A DNA stretch of 64,000 nt from assembly GCA_001798135.1 (NCBI GenBank), contig MGRJ01000027.1:62001-126000 (forward strand), read 5' to 3'. Shown piece by piece: positions 1-8,966 of the stretch. How positions within the stretch are numbered: the stretch's first letter is position 1; each line of letters starts with the position of its first letter. The stretch is from Deltaproteobacteria bacterium RIFCSPHIGHO2_02_FULL_40_28 (lineage in GTDB: Bacteria > UBA10199 > 2-12-FULL-40-28). The notes under the pieces were generated by a model. That model saw only the letters and a program-made list of their open reading frames with translations, was not told where the DNA came from and ran no database searches. Both the position numbers and the translations under genes were made by a program.

Positions 1-1278
1 AGGCAAGCCCATGCTTTAAAAACCCCCGTTACTTTTGCAGGATCCAGAACTGCTATGACGGGGGCTTCTATCCCAGATTCGGGAATGGTAATCTCGCTAG
101 AAAAAATGAATCGGTTTTTAGATATGGGCGCAAGTCATGGGGAAATGGTAGCAAAAGCCGAACCAGGGATTCTTTTAGGTGATTTTAAAAATAAAATTTC
201 AGATGAAAATTATTTTTATCCCCCAGATCCTACTAGTTTTCGTGAAGCCCAATTAGGAGGAACCCTGGCAACAAATGCCACAGGAGAAGATTCTTATTTT
301 TTTGGATCCACAAGAAAATACGTACAAGAATTAAAATTAATTTTAGCTGATGGATCTGAAAAAACAATCACAAGAAAACAAATACCCATCATTTCTACAA
401 AAAATAAGGCTGGATATTTTTTAGAAGGAGAAGAAATTGATCATCTTATTGGTTCCGAAGGAAGCCTGGCCTTAATCCGCGAAGCAACTCTTAAAATCCT
501 GCCACAGGACCATGATTTTTTTTCAGCCCTTATTCCGTTTTCTTCTTTTGAATCTTGTTTGGATTTTGTTGTTCAAACTAAAACTCATGGGCCAAAACTG
601 CGTGCCATGGAATTTTTAGGGCCTGGGGCTTATGAAATTTTTATATCTCAAAAAGGAATTCCTTCTTTTCCAAAAGGCACGGTTTGTCTTGTTTATCTTA
701 AAAAAGATTTTGAAAATGAGAAAAATGAGATTGCTTGCACTGAAATTTTTACTTGGCTTCAAAATTTTTTTAAAACAGAACCAAGTTTTTTAGATTCTGT
801 TTTTATAGCCCTGTCCCCAAAACAAAAAGAAAACATCAGACAATGGCGACATTTTGTCCCGGCTACTGTTAATGAAAATAATCGTAAAAGAATGGAAGCC
901 GGTGGTGGAAAAATTTCAACAGATTGGTGGGTTCCAACTGAATTTATTATTCCTATGATGAGTTGGGTTTATAGTGAGAGTCAAAAAATGGGAGTTGATT
1001 TTCTGGTTTTTGCCCACATTGGTGATGGGCATCCCCATTGGAATTATTTAACCAAAAATCCAGATGAAAAAAAACGTGTAGAGAATTTTGTAGAAGTGAT
1101 GTGCCGTCGTGCTGTGGCCTATGGTGGAGGGGTTGCTGGTGAGCACGGGATTGGAAAAATTCATCACAATTATCTGGCTATTCAACATAGTGCCAAAACA
1201 ATTCAAAAAATGAGAGAACTTAAAACCAGGTGGGATCCACATTGGATTTTGGGCCGGAATAATTTATTTTCTTTTTGA
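1..1278 (+). CDS. FAD-binding oxidase of the GlcD/D-lactate dehydrogenase type (5' end outside window)
   Basis: The reading frame is open to base 1 and continues upstream, so the first ATG at 55 is internal. The visible part begins inside the FAD-binding PCMH domain (GSRTAMTGASIP, then VISLEKMN). It runs through LGGTLATNATGEDS and an IGSEGSLALI segment, and ends in the FAD-oxidase C-terminal domain with AHIGDGHPHWN and GEHGIGKIHH. These motifs are typical of flavin-dependent 2-hydroxyacid dehydrogenases such as glycolate oxidase subunit D or D-lactate dehydrogenase. The substrate cannot be told from sequence. Its stop overlaps by 15 bp the end of the convergent secretin gene, leaving no room for a terminator between them. 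Confidence 0.88.
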   Translation, partial: RQAHALKTPVTFAGSRTAMTGASIPDSGMVISLEKMNRFLDMGASHGEMVAKAEPGILLGDFKNKISDENYFYPPDPTSFREAQLGGTLATNATGEDSYFFGSTRKYVQELKLILADGSEKTITRKQIPIISTKNKAGYFLEGEEIDHLIGSEGSLALIREATLKILPQDHDFFSALIPFSSFESCLDFVVQTKTHGPKLRAMEFLGPGAYEIFISQKGIPSFPKGTVCLVYLKKDFENEKNEIACTEIFTWLQNFFKTEPSFLDSVFIALSPKQKENIRQWRHFVPATVNENNRKRMEAGGGKISTDWWVPTEFIIPMMSWVYSESQKMGVDFLVFAHIGDGHPHWNYLTKNPDEKKRVENFVEVMCRRAVAYGGGVAGEHGIGKIHHNYLAIQHSAKTIQKMRELKTRWDPHWILGRNNLFSF

Positions 1279-2961
1279 TTTTATTTTTCTTTTACTTTTT
1301 TTCGTGGCTTTTTTTGTATCAATAATATTTGGATAAGTTTTTTCACTAATAGCGGCCGCTTGTTCTGTAGGTGTTATGGTAACACTATCATAAATGGTTG
1401 GTGTGATAAAAATAAGAAGTTCGTTGTCGGCTTTGGTTTTTGTTTTACTTTTGAAAAGCCAACCTAAAAGAGGAATGCTTGAAATAATAGGTACACCGCT
1501 TGTACCACTTGTTTTTTTAATCTTAAGCATGCCTCCAATCACAGTAGTTTCTCCATTGCGTACCAGCACAGTTGTGGTTGCCTTATTATCAATAACAGCA
1601 GGAATATTATCTACAGCGCGTGAAAAATCAGCCTCGGATTCTTCGGCTTCAATTTTCATTTTAATCATATCACCCTTGGTAATTTGGGGAGTTACAGTCA
1701 GTTGAATCCCTGTATCAATTTCTTCTAAGCCAGAGTCTTCTGCTGTAGAAGTGGTTCCCGTGGAGCCTCCCACAGCAATAGTGGAAGATGTTTTAACATA
1801 AATTTTAAGACCACTTCGTATGACAGCTGGTGCATTGTTTACTGTAGTAATGGAAGGTTGCGATAAAATGTGGGCATCTCCTTTTGTTTCGGCAGCTGTA
1901 ATTTTGGCATCCAAATCCGCATCGTTTAAAACATTGCCAATTAAAAGTCCAAAGCCACTACTTGGGGCTGCTGCAGGTAAATCAATGTTCCAAGGATTGT
2001 CTGTTGCTGTGTTGGTTCCTACTTCGTCTACGCCAAAACCCTGAACACGTCCTGCATCTCTGGTAAATCCCCATTGAATGCCTAAACCCCGACTAAAGTT
2101 TCTAGACACATCCACAATTTTGGATTCGATGCGTACCTGAATATCTTGTTTGTCTAGTTTGGCAATAATCGGCATGATACTATCAATAATGGCTTTTTGA
2201 TCTTTTAAAATAACGGTGTTGGTACGAGTATCTGATGTAATTTTTCCTTTTTCAGACAAATGAGATTTAATGGCATCCACCAATTGATCGGCTTTGGCAT
2301 ATTGGAGGCTAAATTCCTGGGTTGCAAGGTAAGAACTACCAGTAAAATCATCTTCTTTTCCAACACGGATAATTCCATTTTCGTCGGCATATTCGAGTTG
2401 GTTGACTCTCAAAATAGAAGCCAAGGCATCTTTTAATGAAGTTTGGTGAAGCGCCACAGTAACTCTTCCATCAGTTGGTTCTGGCAAAATAATGTTAAAG
2501 TTACCTGCAACTGCAATTAATCTTAAAGCCTTGGCTAGTTCTGCATTATTAAATGCGATTTCAAAAGCCTCGCCACGAACCAATGTGCCTACATAATTAG
2601 GAAGAGAAAGAGTGGTGATGCCATCTACAGATTGTACATCAACTTGTCCTGGTTTAATTTCACGGATCAAAAAATTTCCCAATTTTTGTCCTGTCTGATA
2701 AATTTGGCCTCCAATTAAAACAAGTGAAGTTTTTTGCCCTGTAACAATACCTTCAAGATTTAAGCCTCTGGGATCTGTATCTGTAAGAGAAGCTCCAGGA
2801 GTAAAAGGATTTCTTTTTTCACCTTTTGCACTTCCCTCATCAAAAATATTTCCTGAGATGTCAGAAAGAGAACCTTTTGTACTCTGAGCATAAATAGGAG
2901 ATGGAAGAATAAATAAAACTATCAAGAAAAAGATTAAAAATCTAGTTAAGTGCCGATGCAT
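1264..2961 (-). CDS. pilQ: Type IV pilus/MSHA-type secretin with an N-terminal PilP-like domain
   Basis: Outer-membrane channel through which the pilus leaves the cell. I start it at 2961 (MHRHLTRF), because a GGAGGG ribosome site lies just upstream and a signal peptide ending near IYAQ follows; it then overlaps pilO by 20 bp. In order: signal peptide, a segment at residues ~45-110 (RNPFTPG, GLNLEGIVTG, GQKLGNFLIREI) resembling PilP/GspC-HR, a secretin STN domain (~135-200), an N1 domain, and the secretin core ending in VIGGMLK, PLLGWLFKS and ELLIFITPTI. No separate pilP is present, so the PilP-like segment is probably fused here. The tail is strongly basic (KKSKRKIKSKRK). MshL is the alternative family name. 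Confidence 0.9.
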   Translation of the reverse strand: MHRHLTRFLIFFLIVLFILPSPIYAQSTKGSLSDISGNIFDEGSAKGEKRNPFTPGASLTDTDPRGLNLEGIVTGQKTSLVLIGGQIYQTGQKLGNFLIREIKPGQVDVQSVDGITTLSLPNYVGTLVRGEAFEIAFNNAELAKALRLIAVAGNFNIILPEPTDGRVTVALHQTSLKDALASILRVNQLEYADENGIIRVGKEDDFTGSSYLATQEFSLQYAKADQLVDAIKSHLSEKGKITSDTRTNTVILKDQKAIIDSIMPIIAKLDKQDIQVRIESKIVDVSRNFSRGLGIQWGFTRDAGRVQGFGVDEVGTNTATDNPWNIDLPAAAPSSGFGLLIGNVLNDADLDAKITAAETKGDAHILSQPSITTVNNAPAVIRSGLKIYVKTSSTIAVGGSTGTTSTAEDSGLEEIDTGIQLTVTPQITKGDMIKMKIEAEESEADFSRAVDNIPAVIDNKATTTVLVRNGETTVIGGMLKIKKTSGTSGVPIISSIPLLGWLFKSKTKTKADNELLIFITPTIYDSVTITPTEQAAAISEKTYPNIIDTKKATKKSKRKIKSKRK

Positions 2962-3535
2962 GGATGCCCTCCACTTCATAAAAAGTAATGCCTGCTTCAA
3001 GGTTCATTTCTCCTTTAATTATTTCATCTTGTTTTAAATCGAGGCTATCTACAGAAACCAGTGCTGGTAATTTATCGAGCTTATCTAAAAAAGAAATAAT
3101 TTCATCAAAGGTGCCACGTACTTTAAGTAAGAAACTTTTTTTAATATAACCAGTTGATTCTACAGAAGGCTGTAGCGCAAGTGAAATAATTATCATGTCT
3201 CCCACAAAATCATCACTGGAAATTTTTTTGATGAGTTCGGATGTTTTTAAAATCTCGGGTTTTGCCTCATTTTTTAGAATTTGAATTTTTGGATTAGTTG
3301 ATTGGGCCCGTTGCACTTGTTTTGCCTCATTTTTTTGTTTCAGTGCCCCAATATCTTTTTTCAGGGTAATCATGTCGGTTTCGATTCCCTTAATGCGGTC
3401 TTTTTGCTGGGTAATTTTTTCACCATTGGGTTTGTAAACAAAACTGAAAAAAACAAAAACAAGAGCAAGCATAGCACCAACAAAAAGAAAAACTTCTCTG
3501 GGCGTGGCCATTTTTTTAAGTTCAGCAATTGGCAT
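2942..3535 (-). CDS. pilO: PilO-like inner-membrane pilus assembly protein
   Basis: Bitopic protein of 197 residues. A short cytoplasmic N-terminus precedes one membrane helix (VFLFVGAMLALVFVFFSFVY), then a coiled-coil stretch (~35-75, rich in K/E/Q) and a ferredoxin-like domain with FDEIISFLDKL and a final TFYEV strand. In type IV pilus systems PilO pairs with PilN and bridges the PilM ring to the PilP/secretin complex. Position between PilN and the secretin fits this role; its 3' end overlaps the secretin start, suggesting coupled translation. There is no obvious ribosome site at the chosen ATG. An internal ATG at 3511 is possible. Confidence 0.85.
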   Translation of the reverse strand: MPIAELKKMATPREVFLFVGAMLALVFVFFSFVYKPNGEKITQQKDRIKGIETDMITLKKDIGALKQKNEAKQVQRAQSTNPKIQILKNEAKPEILKTSELIKKISSDDFVGDMIIISLALQPSVESTGYIKKSFLLKVRGTFDEIISFLDKLDKLPALVSVDSLDLKQDEIIKGEMNLEAGITFYEVEGIHASALN

Positions 3536-3538
3536 ATA

Positions 3539-4159
3539 TTATTGAGTAATGGGCAGAATATCACATTCTATCTGGAACGTGAAACTCGCGTCCTTTCTAT
3601 CTGTATTCGATAAAGTAGGCCTTGTAATAAAGGGAGAATCGTTTAAGTGCACCAAAAATCCCGAGAGATCCGCAACTGATTTGGCTAGACCTACAAGTGT
3701 AATGCTATTTAAATCCATTTCCTTGATCACTGGTGGCTCTTCTCCTTTTTTGGATTTAGATGTTTTTTCGTTTTTATCTTTTGTTTCTTGTTTTTTCTTT
3801 TCTTGTTTTTTGATTTGTGTTTTAAAATTTGTAAGCCATACTGTAGAAGGTAATTTGTTAGTTACATCACTCAAAAGACTAGCCCAAGGAGGATTTTGAG
3901 TAAATATTTGAATGAGTTCTTCCAGTGGGCCACCAGCTACTTTCTGAGGAGCTAATCTCAAAAGTGTTTCTTTTTCTTTTTTAAGAGTAATCACTTGTGA
4001 TTCTAAATGTGTAATTTTTTTGTTGTTAAAATACATCTTGGTGAGTTGAAACGCAAAAAGATAAACACAAAGCACAACCAAACCAGCACCAATTTTAACA
4101 ATCTTTTGGTAGCTAAATTTAAAAGGCTCTTTCTCAATTAAATTAATGCGTTCAATCAT
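3539..4159 (-). CDS. pilN: PilN-like inner-membrane pilus assembly protein
   Basis: The protein begins MIERINLIEKE, matching the conserved PilN N-terminus (hydrophobic INLL-type motif that docks in PilM), which places the start at 4159, one base after the pilM stop. One membrane helix (~18-40) is followed by a coiled coil (TLKKEKETLL) and a periplasmic Fimbrial-assembly-type domain (LIQIFTQNPPWASLLSDVTNKL, VWLTNFK). An unusual Lys/Glu-rich insert of about 25 residues (KKQEKKKQETKDKNEK) interrupts this domain. It likely forms the PilM-PilN-PilO platform with its neighbours. Confidence 0.85.
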   Translation of the reverse strand: MIERINLIEKEPFKFSYQKIVKIGAGLVVLCVYLFAFQLTKMYFNNKKITHLESQVITLKKEKETLLRLAPQKVAGGPLEELIQIFTQNPPWASLLSDVTNKLPSTVWLTNFKTQIKKQEKKKQETKDKNEKTSKSKKGEEPPVIKEMDLNSITLVGLAKSVADLSGFLVHLNDSPFITRPTLSNTDRKDASFTFQIECDILPITQ

Positions 4160-4160
4160 C

Positions 4161-5081
4161 TTACACCCGTGCCAAAGCCAAAGCATGAGCAAACAGATGC
4201 CCGGTTTTTTTGGCTAAAGCTTTTTGCTCATCAGATAAATTAAGTTCTTCAATGGGATTAAAAAAAATTGTTTTAATAGCCAAGTTTGTTGAAAGATAAT
4301 TGGCTAAATCTACACTGCCTCCACCACCCACAATAAAAATACGATCGAGTTGATCAATTTTAAAAGTAACAGAAAAAGTATCCAGGGTATTTTGGATTTC
4401 TACTGCTAGTTTTTGATGATATTCTTCTGGAGATAAAATATGAGAAAGACTAATTCCATGTAAGGGTCTCGAAAAATGAAAACGATTTTTTCCATTAATT
4501 CCAAAAAAAGATTTTTTAACTCCCAGATCAGCAAAACCAACCCATTCGTTTTCAGAGGGATAAATATTTTCGACTGCTGCTGATAAGCTTATAATGGCAG
4601 GTTCAATGAAGGAAGGGGTGAGGTTGCATTTTTCCAATAACTTACTGAGGTTTTTTACACTTTCTTTTTTAATAGCATAACCAACATAATTAATAATTTT
4701 GGCTCCAACTTGGGGGGCTTCGAGGATAGAATAACGAATGATGTAATCTGATATGGTGCCATCAATAACATCTCGCATTTTAAATTTAATGGCTTCTTTC
4801 AGATCTGATTCAGGCATTTTAGGGAGTTCAATTTTTCTGATTTTTAAGCTGGGATCTTCCAGCGAGGAAATAGCCTGTTTGCCTTTAAGACCATGTTGCT
4901 CTAAGTAGGTAGCTAGATGATTTTCGTAATTTTTTTCTTCTGGGTTGGCCTCCAAGTAACCCATAAATCCAATTTGTTCTTTGCTACCAGGCCCCTTGGT
5001 GAGTTGGATAATTTTGGTGAGTTTACTTCCAATGTCGATTCCAACCCCAAGTTTTTTTTTGGTTTTAAAACCTGGAATCAT
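4161..5081 (-). CDS. pilM: PilM, actin-like ATP-binding pilus assembly protein
   Basis: Cytoplasmic actin/FtsA-fold protein of 306 residues. The first ATP-binding strand reads VGIDIGSKLTKIIQL. A phosphate-2 type motif is near residue 190 (WVGFADLGVKKS), and the adenosine motif is FIVGGGGSVDLANYL near 253. The family forms a cytoplasmic ring binding the PilN N-terminus. The start overlaps by 4 bp the end of the TPR gene and the stop is 1 bp from pilN, so these genes are tightly co-transcribed. It is somewhat shorter than the ~350 residues usual for PilM. Confidence 0.9.
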   Translation of the reverse strand: MIPGFKTKKKLGVGIDIGSKLTKIIQLTKGPGSKEQIGFMGYLEANPEEKNYENHLATYLEQHGLKGKQAISSLEDPSLKIRKIELPKMPESDLKEAIKFKMRDVIDGTISDYIIRYSILEAPQVGAKIINYVGYAIKKESVKNLSKLLEKCNLTPSFIEPAIISLSAAVENIYPSENEWVGFADLGVKKSFFGINGKNRFHFSRPLHGISLSHILSPEEYHQKLAVEIQNTLDTFSVTFKIDQLDRIFIVGGGGSVDLANYLSTNLAIKTIFFNPIEELNLSDEQKALAKKTGHLFAHALALARV

Positions 5082-5827
5082 GGCAAAACCTCTTTTTGTG
5101 TGCGGGTTTTAAGTTCAGCAATTTTTAATTCCATTTCACCTTTTAATTTTTTATTAAAATTTTCTCCTAAGGCTAGAAATTGCTGGTAGTGTTCAAGGGC
5201 TGCAATGAGTTTTCCTTCTTTTTCTAAGAGATAAGCTCTGTGTAAATGGGCCTCGGCATATTGGGGATTGATTTGTAGGGCTGTATCAATGAGCTCTGTT
5301 GCTCTGGAATAGTTTTTTTCCATGATCAGAATTGAGGCTAAATTATTAAGAGCTTCAGCATAACGCAGATTTTTTTTCAAAGCCAAGGCATACGATTCTT
5401 TGGCATGATTGATTTCACCCATTTTTTTATAGAGCACTCCCATGTTGTTATAATTTTCGGGATTTTCTGGCTCGAGTTTTATCAGCTTTTCCCAGAGAGA
5501 AAGGCTTTCTGAGTATTCGCCTGTTTGATAAAATTCAAAAGCCTTCTCACGCATTTGTTCAGGATTTTTTTCGATTGGATCTATCTTTTTAGGAATAACA
5601 GCTACAGGTTGATAAGTGGCCTTGGGTTTTTGGCCAAATTTTTTATAAAGTGAAAAAGATAAATAACTAACGGATATGACAACCAGGATAATGCCTAAAA
5701 TAAAAAAGGAAGGAGATTTTTTCCCTGATTTTTTTGGAGGCATGAAAGGAGATGGGGCAGGTTCTTGCTGATTTTTTTCACCGCGATCTTTTTCAGTTTT
5801 GTTTAAAGCATCAAGAATAATGGACAT
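5078..5827 (-). CDS. TPR protein with GspB/MshN-like N-terminus
   Basis: Starts MSIILDALNKTEKDR, which resembles the N-terminal cytoplasmic motif of GspB/MshN proteins. A GGGAGG ribosome site precedes the ATG at 5827. One membrane helix follows at about residues 38-58, then a periplasmic region with at least four tetratricopeptide repeats (EKAFEFYQTGEYSESLSLW, NYNNMGVLYKKMG, AEALNNLASIL, AEAHLHRAYLLEKEG). GspB/MshN partners of ExeA-like ATPases help insert or assemble the secretin through peptidoglycan. The upstream gene encodes exactly such an ATPase and overlaps it by 17 bp. I infer the same role here. Confidence 0.8.
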   Translation of the reverse strand: MSIILDALNKTEKDRGEKNQQEPAPSPFMPPKKSGKKSPSFFILGIILVVISVSYLSFSLYKKFGQKPKATYQPVAVIPKKIDPIEKNPEQMREKAFEFYQTGEYSESLSLWEKLIKLEPENPENYNNMGVLYKKMGEINHAKESYALALKKNLRYAEALNNLASILIMEKNYSRATELIDTALQINPQYAEAHLHRAYLLEKEGKLIAALEHYQQFLALGENFNKKLKGEMELKIAELKTRTQKEVLP

Positions 5828-6629
5828 GGATGGGTGCCTCCCTTGCTGCTTCTTTAATGATGTGTTTAGTGATAACCCGCGTTTCTTGTGCATATGCACT
5901 CATTAAAGCTAACTCGCAAATGGTATTAATGATGCGTGGGATACCGCCACTAATTTTATAAAGTTCACGAAGAGCTACAGGTTCAAAGGCAAGCAACGGA
6001 CTGCTCCCGGCTTTTTGGAGCCGAAACGAGACATAGTGGCAAGTTTCTGCAAAACTCAATGGGAAAAGCTTGCAATAAATTTGAATCCGTTGGGCAATTT
6101 GTCTTAAATGTTTTTCGGATAATTTTTCTTCTAATTCGGGTTGTCCTACCAAGAGAATTTGAAGCAGTTTATGAGTGTTTGTTTCTAGGTTTGATAGAAG
6201 CCTGGCCATTTCCAGTGTTTCAGATGAGAGGTTTTGAGCTTCATCGATAACAACAACCGCTGTTCTACCTTGGGTATCATTGTTTAGAAGAAAGGCATTT
6301 AAGGTTTCGAGTTGATCGTGAATAGATTCTCCCAAAGGTTCACACCCAAAATCTTTATTGATGGTTTTTAAAAGTTCGAGAGTTGATATGAGAGGATTAA
6401 AAATAAAACTTGTTTGAACTTGGTCACCTAATCTTTTTAAAAGTTCACGAGTACTTGTTGTTTTACCTGTCCCCACTTCACCCACTAAGAGTAAAAATCC
6501 CTTTCGTTCACAAATACCATGTTCTAAAATACGAATCACCCCCTCGTGTTGGACAGAAGGATAGAGGTAATGTGTATTAGGTGTTGTAGAAAAAGGCTTC
6601 TCAAAGAAGCCGAAAAAACTTTCGTACAT
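5811..6629 (-). CDS. ExeA/MshM-like AAA ATPase
   Basis: Begins MYESFFGFFEKPFSTTPNT, the characteristic N-terminus of the ExeA/GspA/MshM family. Walker A GEVGTGKT is at residues 50-57 and Walker B VVVIDEAQNL near 125-135, followed by sensor segments (LLVGQPELEEKL, SGGIPRIINTICELAL). In Aeromonas ExeA, with ExeB, drives secretin assembly using ATP. It sits upstream of the GspB/MshN-like partner and of PilM-N-O-secretin. I prefer the ATG at 6629 over a GTG at 6641, because the family motif begins there and GGGGGAG lies just before it. This protein lacks the C-terminal peptidoglycan-binding domain of full ExeA. Confidence 0.88.
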   Translation of the reverse strand: MYESFFGFFEKPFSTTPNTHYLYPSVQHEGVIRILEHGICERKGFLLLVGEVGTGKTTSTRELLKRLGDQVQTSFIFNPLISTLELLKTINKDFGCEPLGESIHDQLETLNAFLLNNDTQGRTAVVVIDEAQNLSSETLEMARLLSNLETNTHKLLQILLVGQPELEEKLSEKHLRQIAQRIQIYCKLFPLSFAETCHYVSFRLQKAGSSPLLAFEPVALRELYKISGGIPRIINTICELALMSAYAQETRVITKHIIKEAAREAPIHVHYS

Positions 6630-6687
6630 GTGCTCCCCCACTGAAATCCTTTGAATTTTATCGTTTTTTCACAAATTGAGCAAATGA

Positions 6688-8313
6688 TTAGTCAGACTTC
6701 TTTTTTAACACCATCAAGTTTTCATCATAATCAATGCTGTTATCATCATTGCTCTCTGAATTTATTTGGCTTGGTACAGCCACAGTAAGAAGCACAACTA
6801 AATCTTGGAAATCAGCTGCACTGCTTGTTGGATTGGTTTTCATGTTGACCCCCAATTCAAAGAGCATAATCACTTGGTTAAAGGCAAGTTGCACTTTACC
6901 CGTTTCATCCAAGTATGGGGCCAAGAAATCTAGTACTGGTTTCTGTCCGCCAAATCCTGCAAGGGCTGGAGCTTGATCGCCATCAACAAGGGTTTTTACC
7001 TGGGTTGTATTGGTAGAATCATATTTGGCTTTAAAACTACCATACTTGGCCTGGGCTCTCACCGTGTAGTTGGTTTGAATGTCATTGTTTGCAACTGTAT
7101 AGGTTTCTCCTCCGTCTACATCACTGCCGCTAAAAAGTGAGGCATAGCTGTAATTGCTGCCATTACCCGAGTTTGTACCTAATTCAACGGTAACTGGGAC
7201 TTCTGGTCCTCCAGCTCCATAAGTGATTTCTGATCCCAAGATATCCATCGTCATCGTAGCGTCTGAGTCTGTAGTGAGTGTCCCATTGCTTATGGTAAAA
7301 CCAGGATCCAAGGCTCCACGATTATCTTGGAACGAACCAGAAATTTCTGTGCCATCAGAAAAACGCGCTGTGATTCTGTAATATCCATAGCCCGGGTGTG
7401 CTTGATCAAAGCGAATGGGAAAGGCATTTCCTTCTAAGGTATACACAGCATTAGCATCTAGCAGGGTATCTCCTACATCAATCACTTCTTCTGAAGTGAC
7501 CCCGGCTCCACTATTGGAAGGGGATCCAATGCCTAAACTAGCATCGTAGATGGTTGTGTTTTCGAAGCCAATTCCTGTGATATGGGCATTGCCATTGTCG
7601 TAATTTTCTGCTGTGCAATAAGTTTCTTCGGTATCAACGCATGAACCTAAATGATCTTGATCATGACTCATGTGGCCATTTTCCCATCCTTCCCAATCAA
7701 TTGAAATATCGTGGTTGTTATGACACACAATCACATGGTTGGCATTATCAGGATCGGTATAATCTTCTGCATTTTCTGCATTTCCTGTAGCGGCTTCAAG
7801 GCAGGTATCCCAGTTCCAATATCCTTCCATCTCAACCAGAGTAGCATCGGTTTCACACAGTTTATTAATTTTAACATCATAGATGTAATTTTCTGAGGTA
7901 TTCACCTCACTCATGTCCATTTCGAGACAACCTGTTTCATCCACAGGAGTTTCATCATCATTTCCACCGCTGATATAGGATGATCCATTAATGGTTTGAT
8001 AACGTTTGGCATCGCCTACTTGCCCCATGACTGAAATGGTTCCATTAGTAAGATCTGTTGTGATGGTAAACTGGCCTGATCCAAAGGAATAGGTTCCATC
8101 TGGGTTAATGCTTTGGGACCATTGTTCAATGGCATGTTCTACTCCCGCCCCTGTTACATAAAAGGCCTGATCCTGATGGCTCATATTAACGGAGGTTACT
8201 TGTTCATTGGATGCATTTTGAATGAGGGCCGACCCAGCCAAACTTAAAATGCTGATGGCGAAAAGAGCTCCCACCATTGTTGAACCACGATTGTTTGTTA
8301 TAACCTTAAACAT
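6688..8313 (-). CDS. Large PilX-like minor pilin / pilus-tip candidate
   Basis: 541 residues starting MFKVITNNRGSTMVGALFAI, a pilin/PilX-type N-terminal membrane helix with a short basic leader. The start at 8313 has a GGTGAGGG ribosome site and lies 24 nt after a sigma-54 promoter, which excludes the longer frame. The remainder is extracellular, Asp/Asn/Thr-rich and beta-strand-like. It contains paired cysteines and a metal-site-like block (VIVCHNNHD, then GHMSHDQDHLGSC) seen in many secreted bacterial proteins. It ends with segments of hydrophobic repeats. Size and position suggest a tip or adhesin subunit of the pilus, by inference. The prepilin cleavage consensus is imperfect (no Glu at +5). 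Confidence 0.7.
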   Translation of the reverse strand: MFKVITNNRGSTMVGALFAISILSLAGSALIQNASNEQVTSVNMSHQDQAFYVTGAGVEHAIEQWSQSINPDGTYSFGSGQFTITTDLTNGTISVMGQVGDAKRYQTINGSSYISGGNDDETPVDETGCLEMDMSEVNTSENYIYDVKINKLCETDATLVEMEGYWNWDTCLEAATGNAENAEDYTDPDNANHVIVCHNNHDISIDWEGWENGHMSHDQDHLGSCVDTEETYCTAENYDNGNAHITGIGFENTTIYDASLGIGSPSNSGAGVTSEEVIDVGDTLLDANAVYTLEGNAFPIRFDQAHPGYGYYRITARFSDGTEISGSFQDNRGALDPGFTISNGTLTTDSDATMTMDILGSEITYGAGGPEVPVTVELGTNSGNGSNYSYASLFSGSDVDGGETYTVANNDIQTNYTVRAQAKYGSFKAKYDSTNTTQVKTLVDGDQAPALAGFGGQKPVLDFLAPYLDETGKVQLAFNQVIMLFELGVNMKTNPTSSAADFQDLVVLLTVAVPSQINSESNDDNSIDYDENLMVLKKKSD

Positions 8314-8334
8314 GTTGACCCTCACCTTTAGGTA

Positions 8335-8352
8335 TTGCAAGGTCTGTGCCAA
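8335..8352 (-). promoter_or_regulatory. Sigma-54 promoter of the PilX-like gene
   Basis: Minus strand reads TTGGCAC-AGACC-TTGCAA, a full match to the -24/-12 consensus TGGCAC-N5-TTGC with GG-N10-GC spacing. The -12 GC lies 24 nt upstream of the start codon at 8313, so the 5' leader would be only about a dozen bases and contain just the ribosome site. Two further copies with the same geometry are at 9949 and 13639. Confidence 0.8.
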
Positions 8353-8510
8353 AGTAAAAAAAATATCAAATATAAGTATTTGATTTTATTAGTGTTTTTT
8401 TATCAAGAAAGAGAATTTAAGAAAGCACCGCAAATGTGACTTTTTGAGGGGCTGTTTTGGTCCAAGTATGAAAAAAAAGGATCATTTTGTGACATGAGGA
8501 TGTTTTGTAG

Positions 8511-8966
8511 TTAAAGTCTAGAGACATGGCCTGAGGTATTGGAAATTTGAATTTGTTTTGATTCGGTTCCACAGTTTATTTGTACAATGGTTCCTGCTCC
8601 TGTTGTAGGGGTTCCCATGGCATCAAAAACAATATGGTAGGTGGTGTTATTAAAAGCAGTGCTATTAAAATCATCGTCTAAATCAACTTGCATGGGGCTT
8701 TGAGTAAAGGGGGACGTAGCTACTACGCCCGTATTTACATTGTAAATTTGGTAGGTTGTATTTCCAGTAACTTGAAAGCCATGCGGATCACTGGTTGTCA
8801 TGGCCATATTTTGAGCAAAACGAATATCATTTTCTACTCTTCTCGTAGCTGCATCTAGCGAAACAGAAGTCATCCAAAAACCATCAGGAATGGCAGTAAC
8901 AGCGATGAGTGAGAGCACAAGAATCACTAAGGTAAGCTCGATCATTGTAAAACCGTTTTTATTCAT
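8511..8966 (-). CDS. GspH/FimT-like minor prepilin
   Basis: MNKNG then FTMIELTLVILVLSLIAVTA is a class III prepilin signal: cleavage after Gly5, Phe +1 and Glu +5, followed by the membrane helix. The body is short, beta-rich and has a segment (AATRRVENDIRFAQNMAMTT) typical of GspH/FimT pseudopilins. Mature length is about 147 residues. The ATG at 8966 overlaps the end of the upstream PilW-like gene, so translation is probably coupled; an ATG at 8975 is an alternative. It probably belongs to the minor pilin complex that primes pilus assembly. Confidence 0.83.
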   Translation of the reverse strand: MNKNGFTMIELTLVILVLSLIAVTAIPDGFWMTSVSLDAATRRVENDIRFAQNMAMTTSDPHGFQVTGNTTYQIYNVNTGVVATSPFTQSPMQVDLDDDFNSTAFNNTTYHIVFDAMGTPTTGAGTIVQINCGTESKQIQISNTSGHVSRL

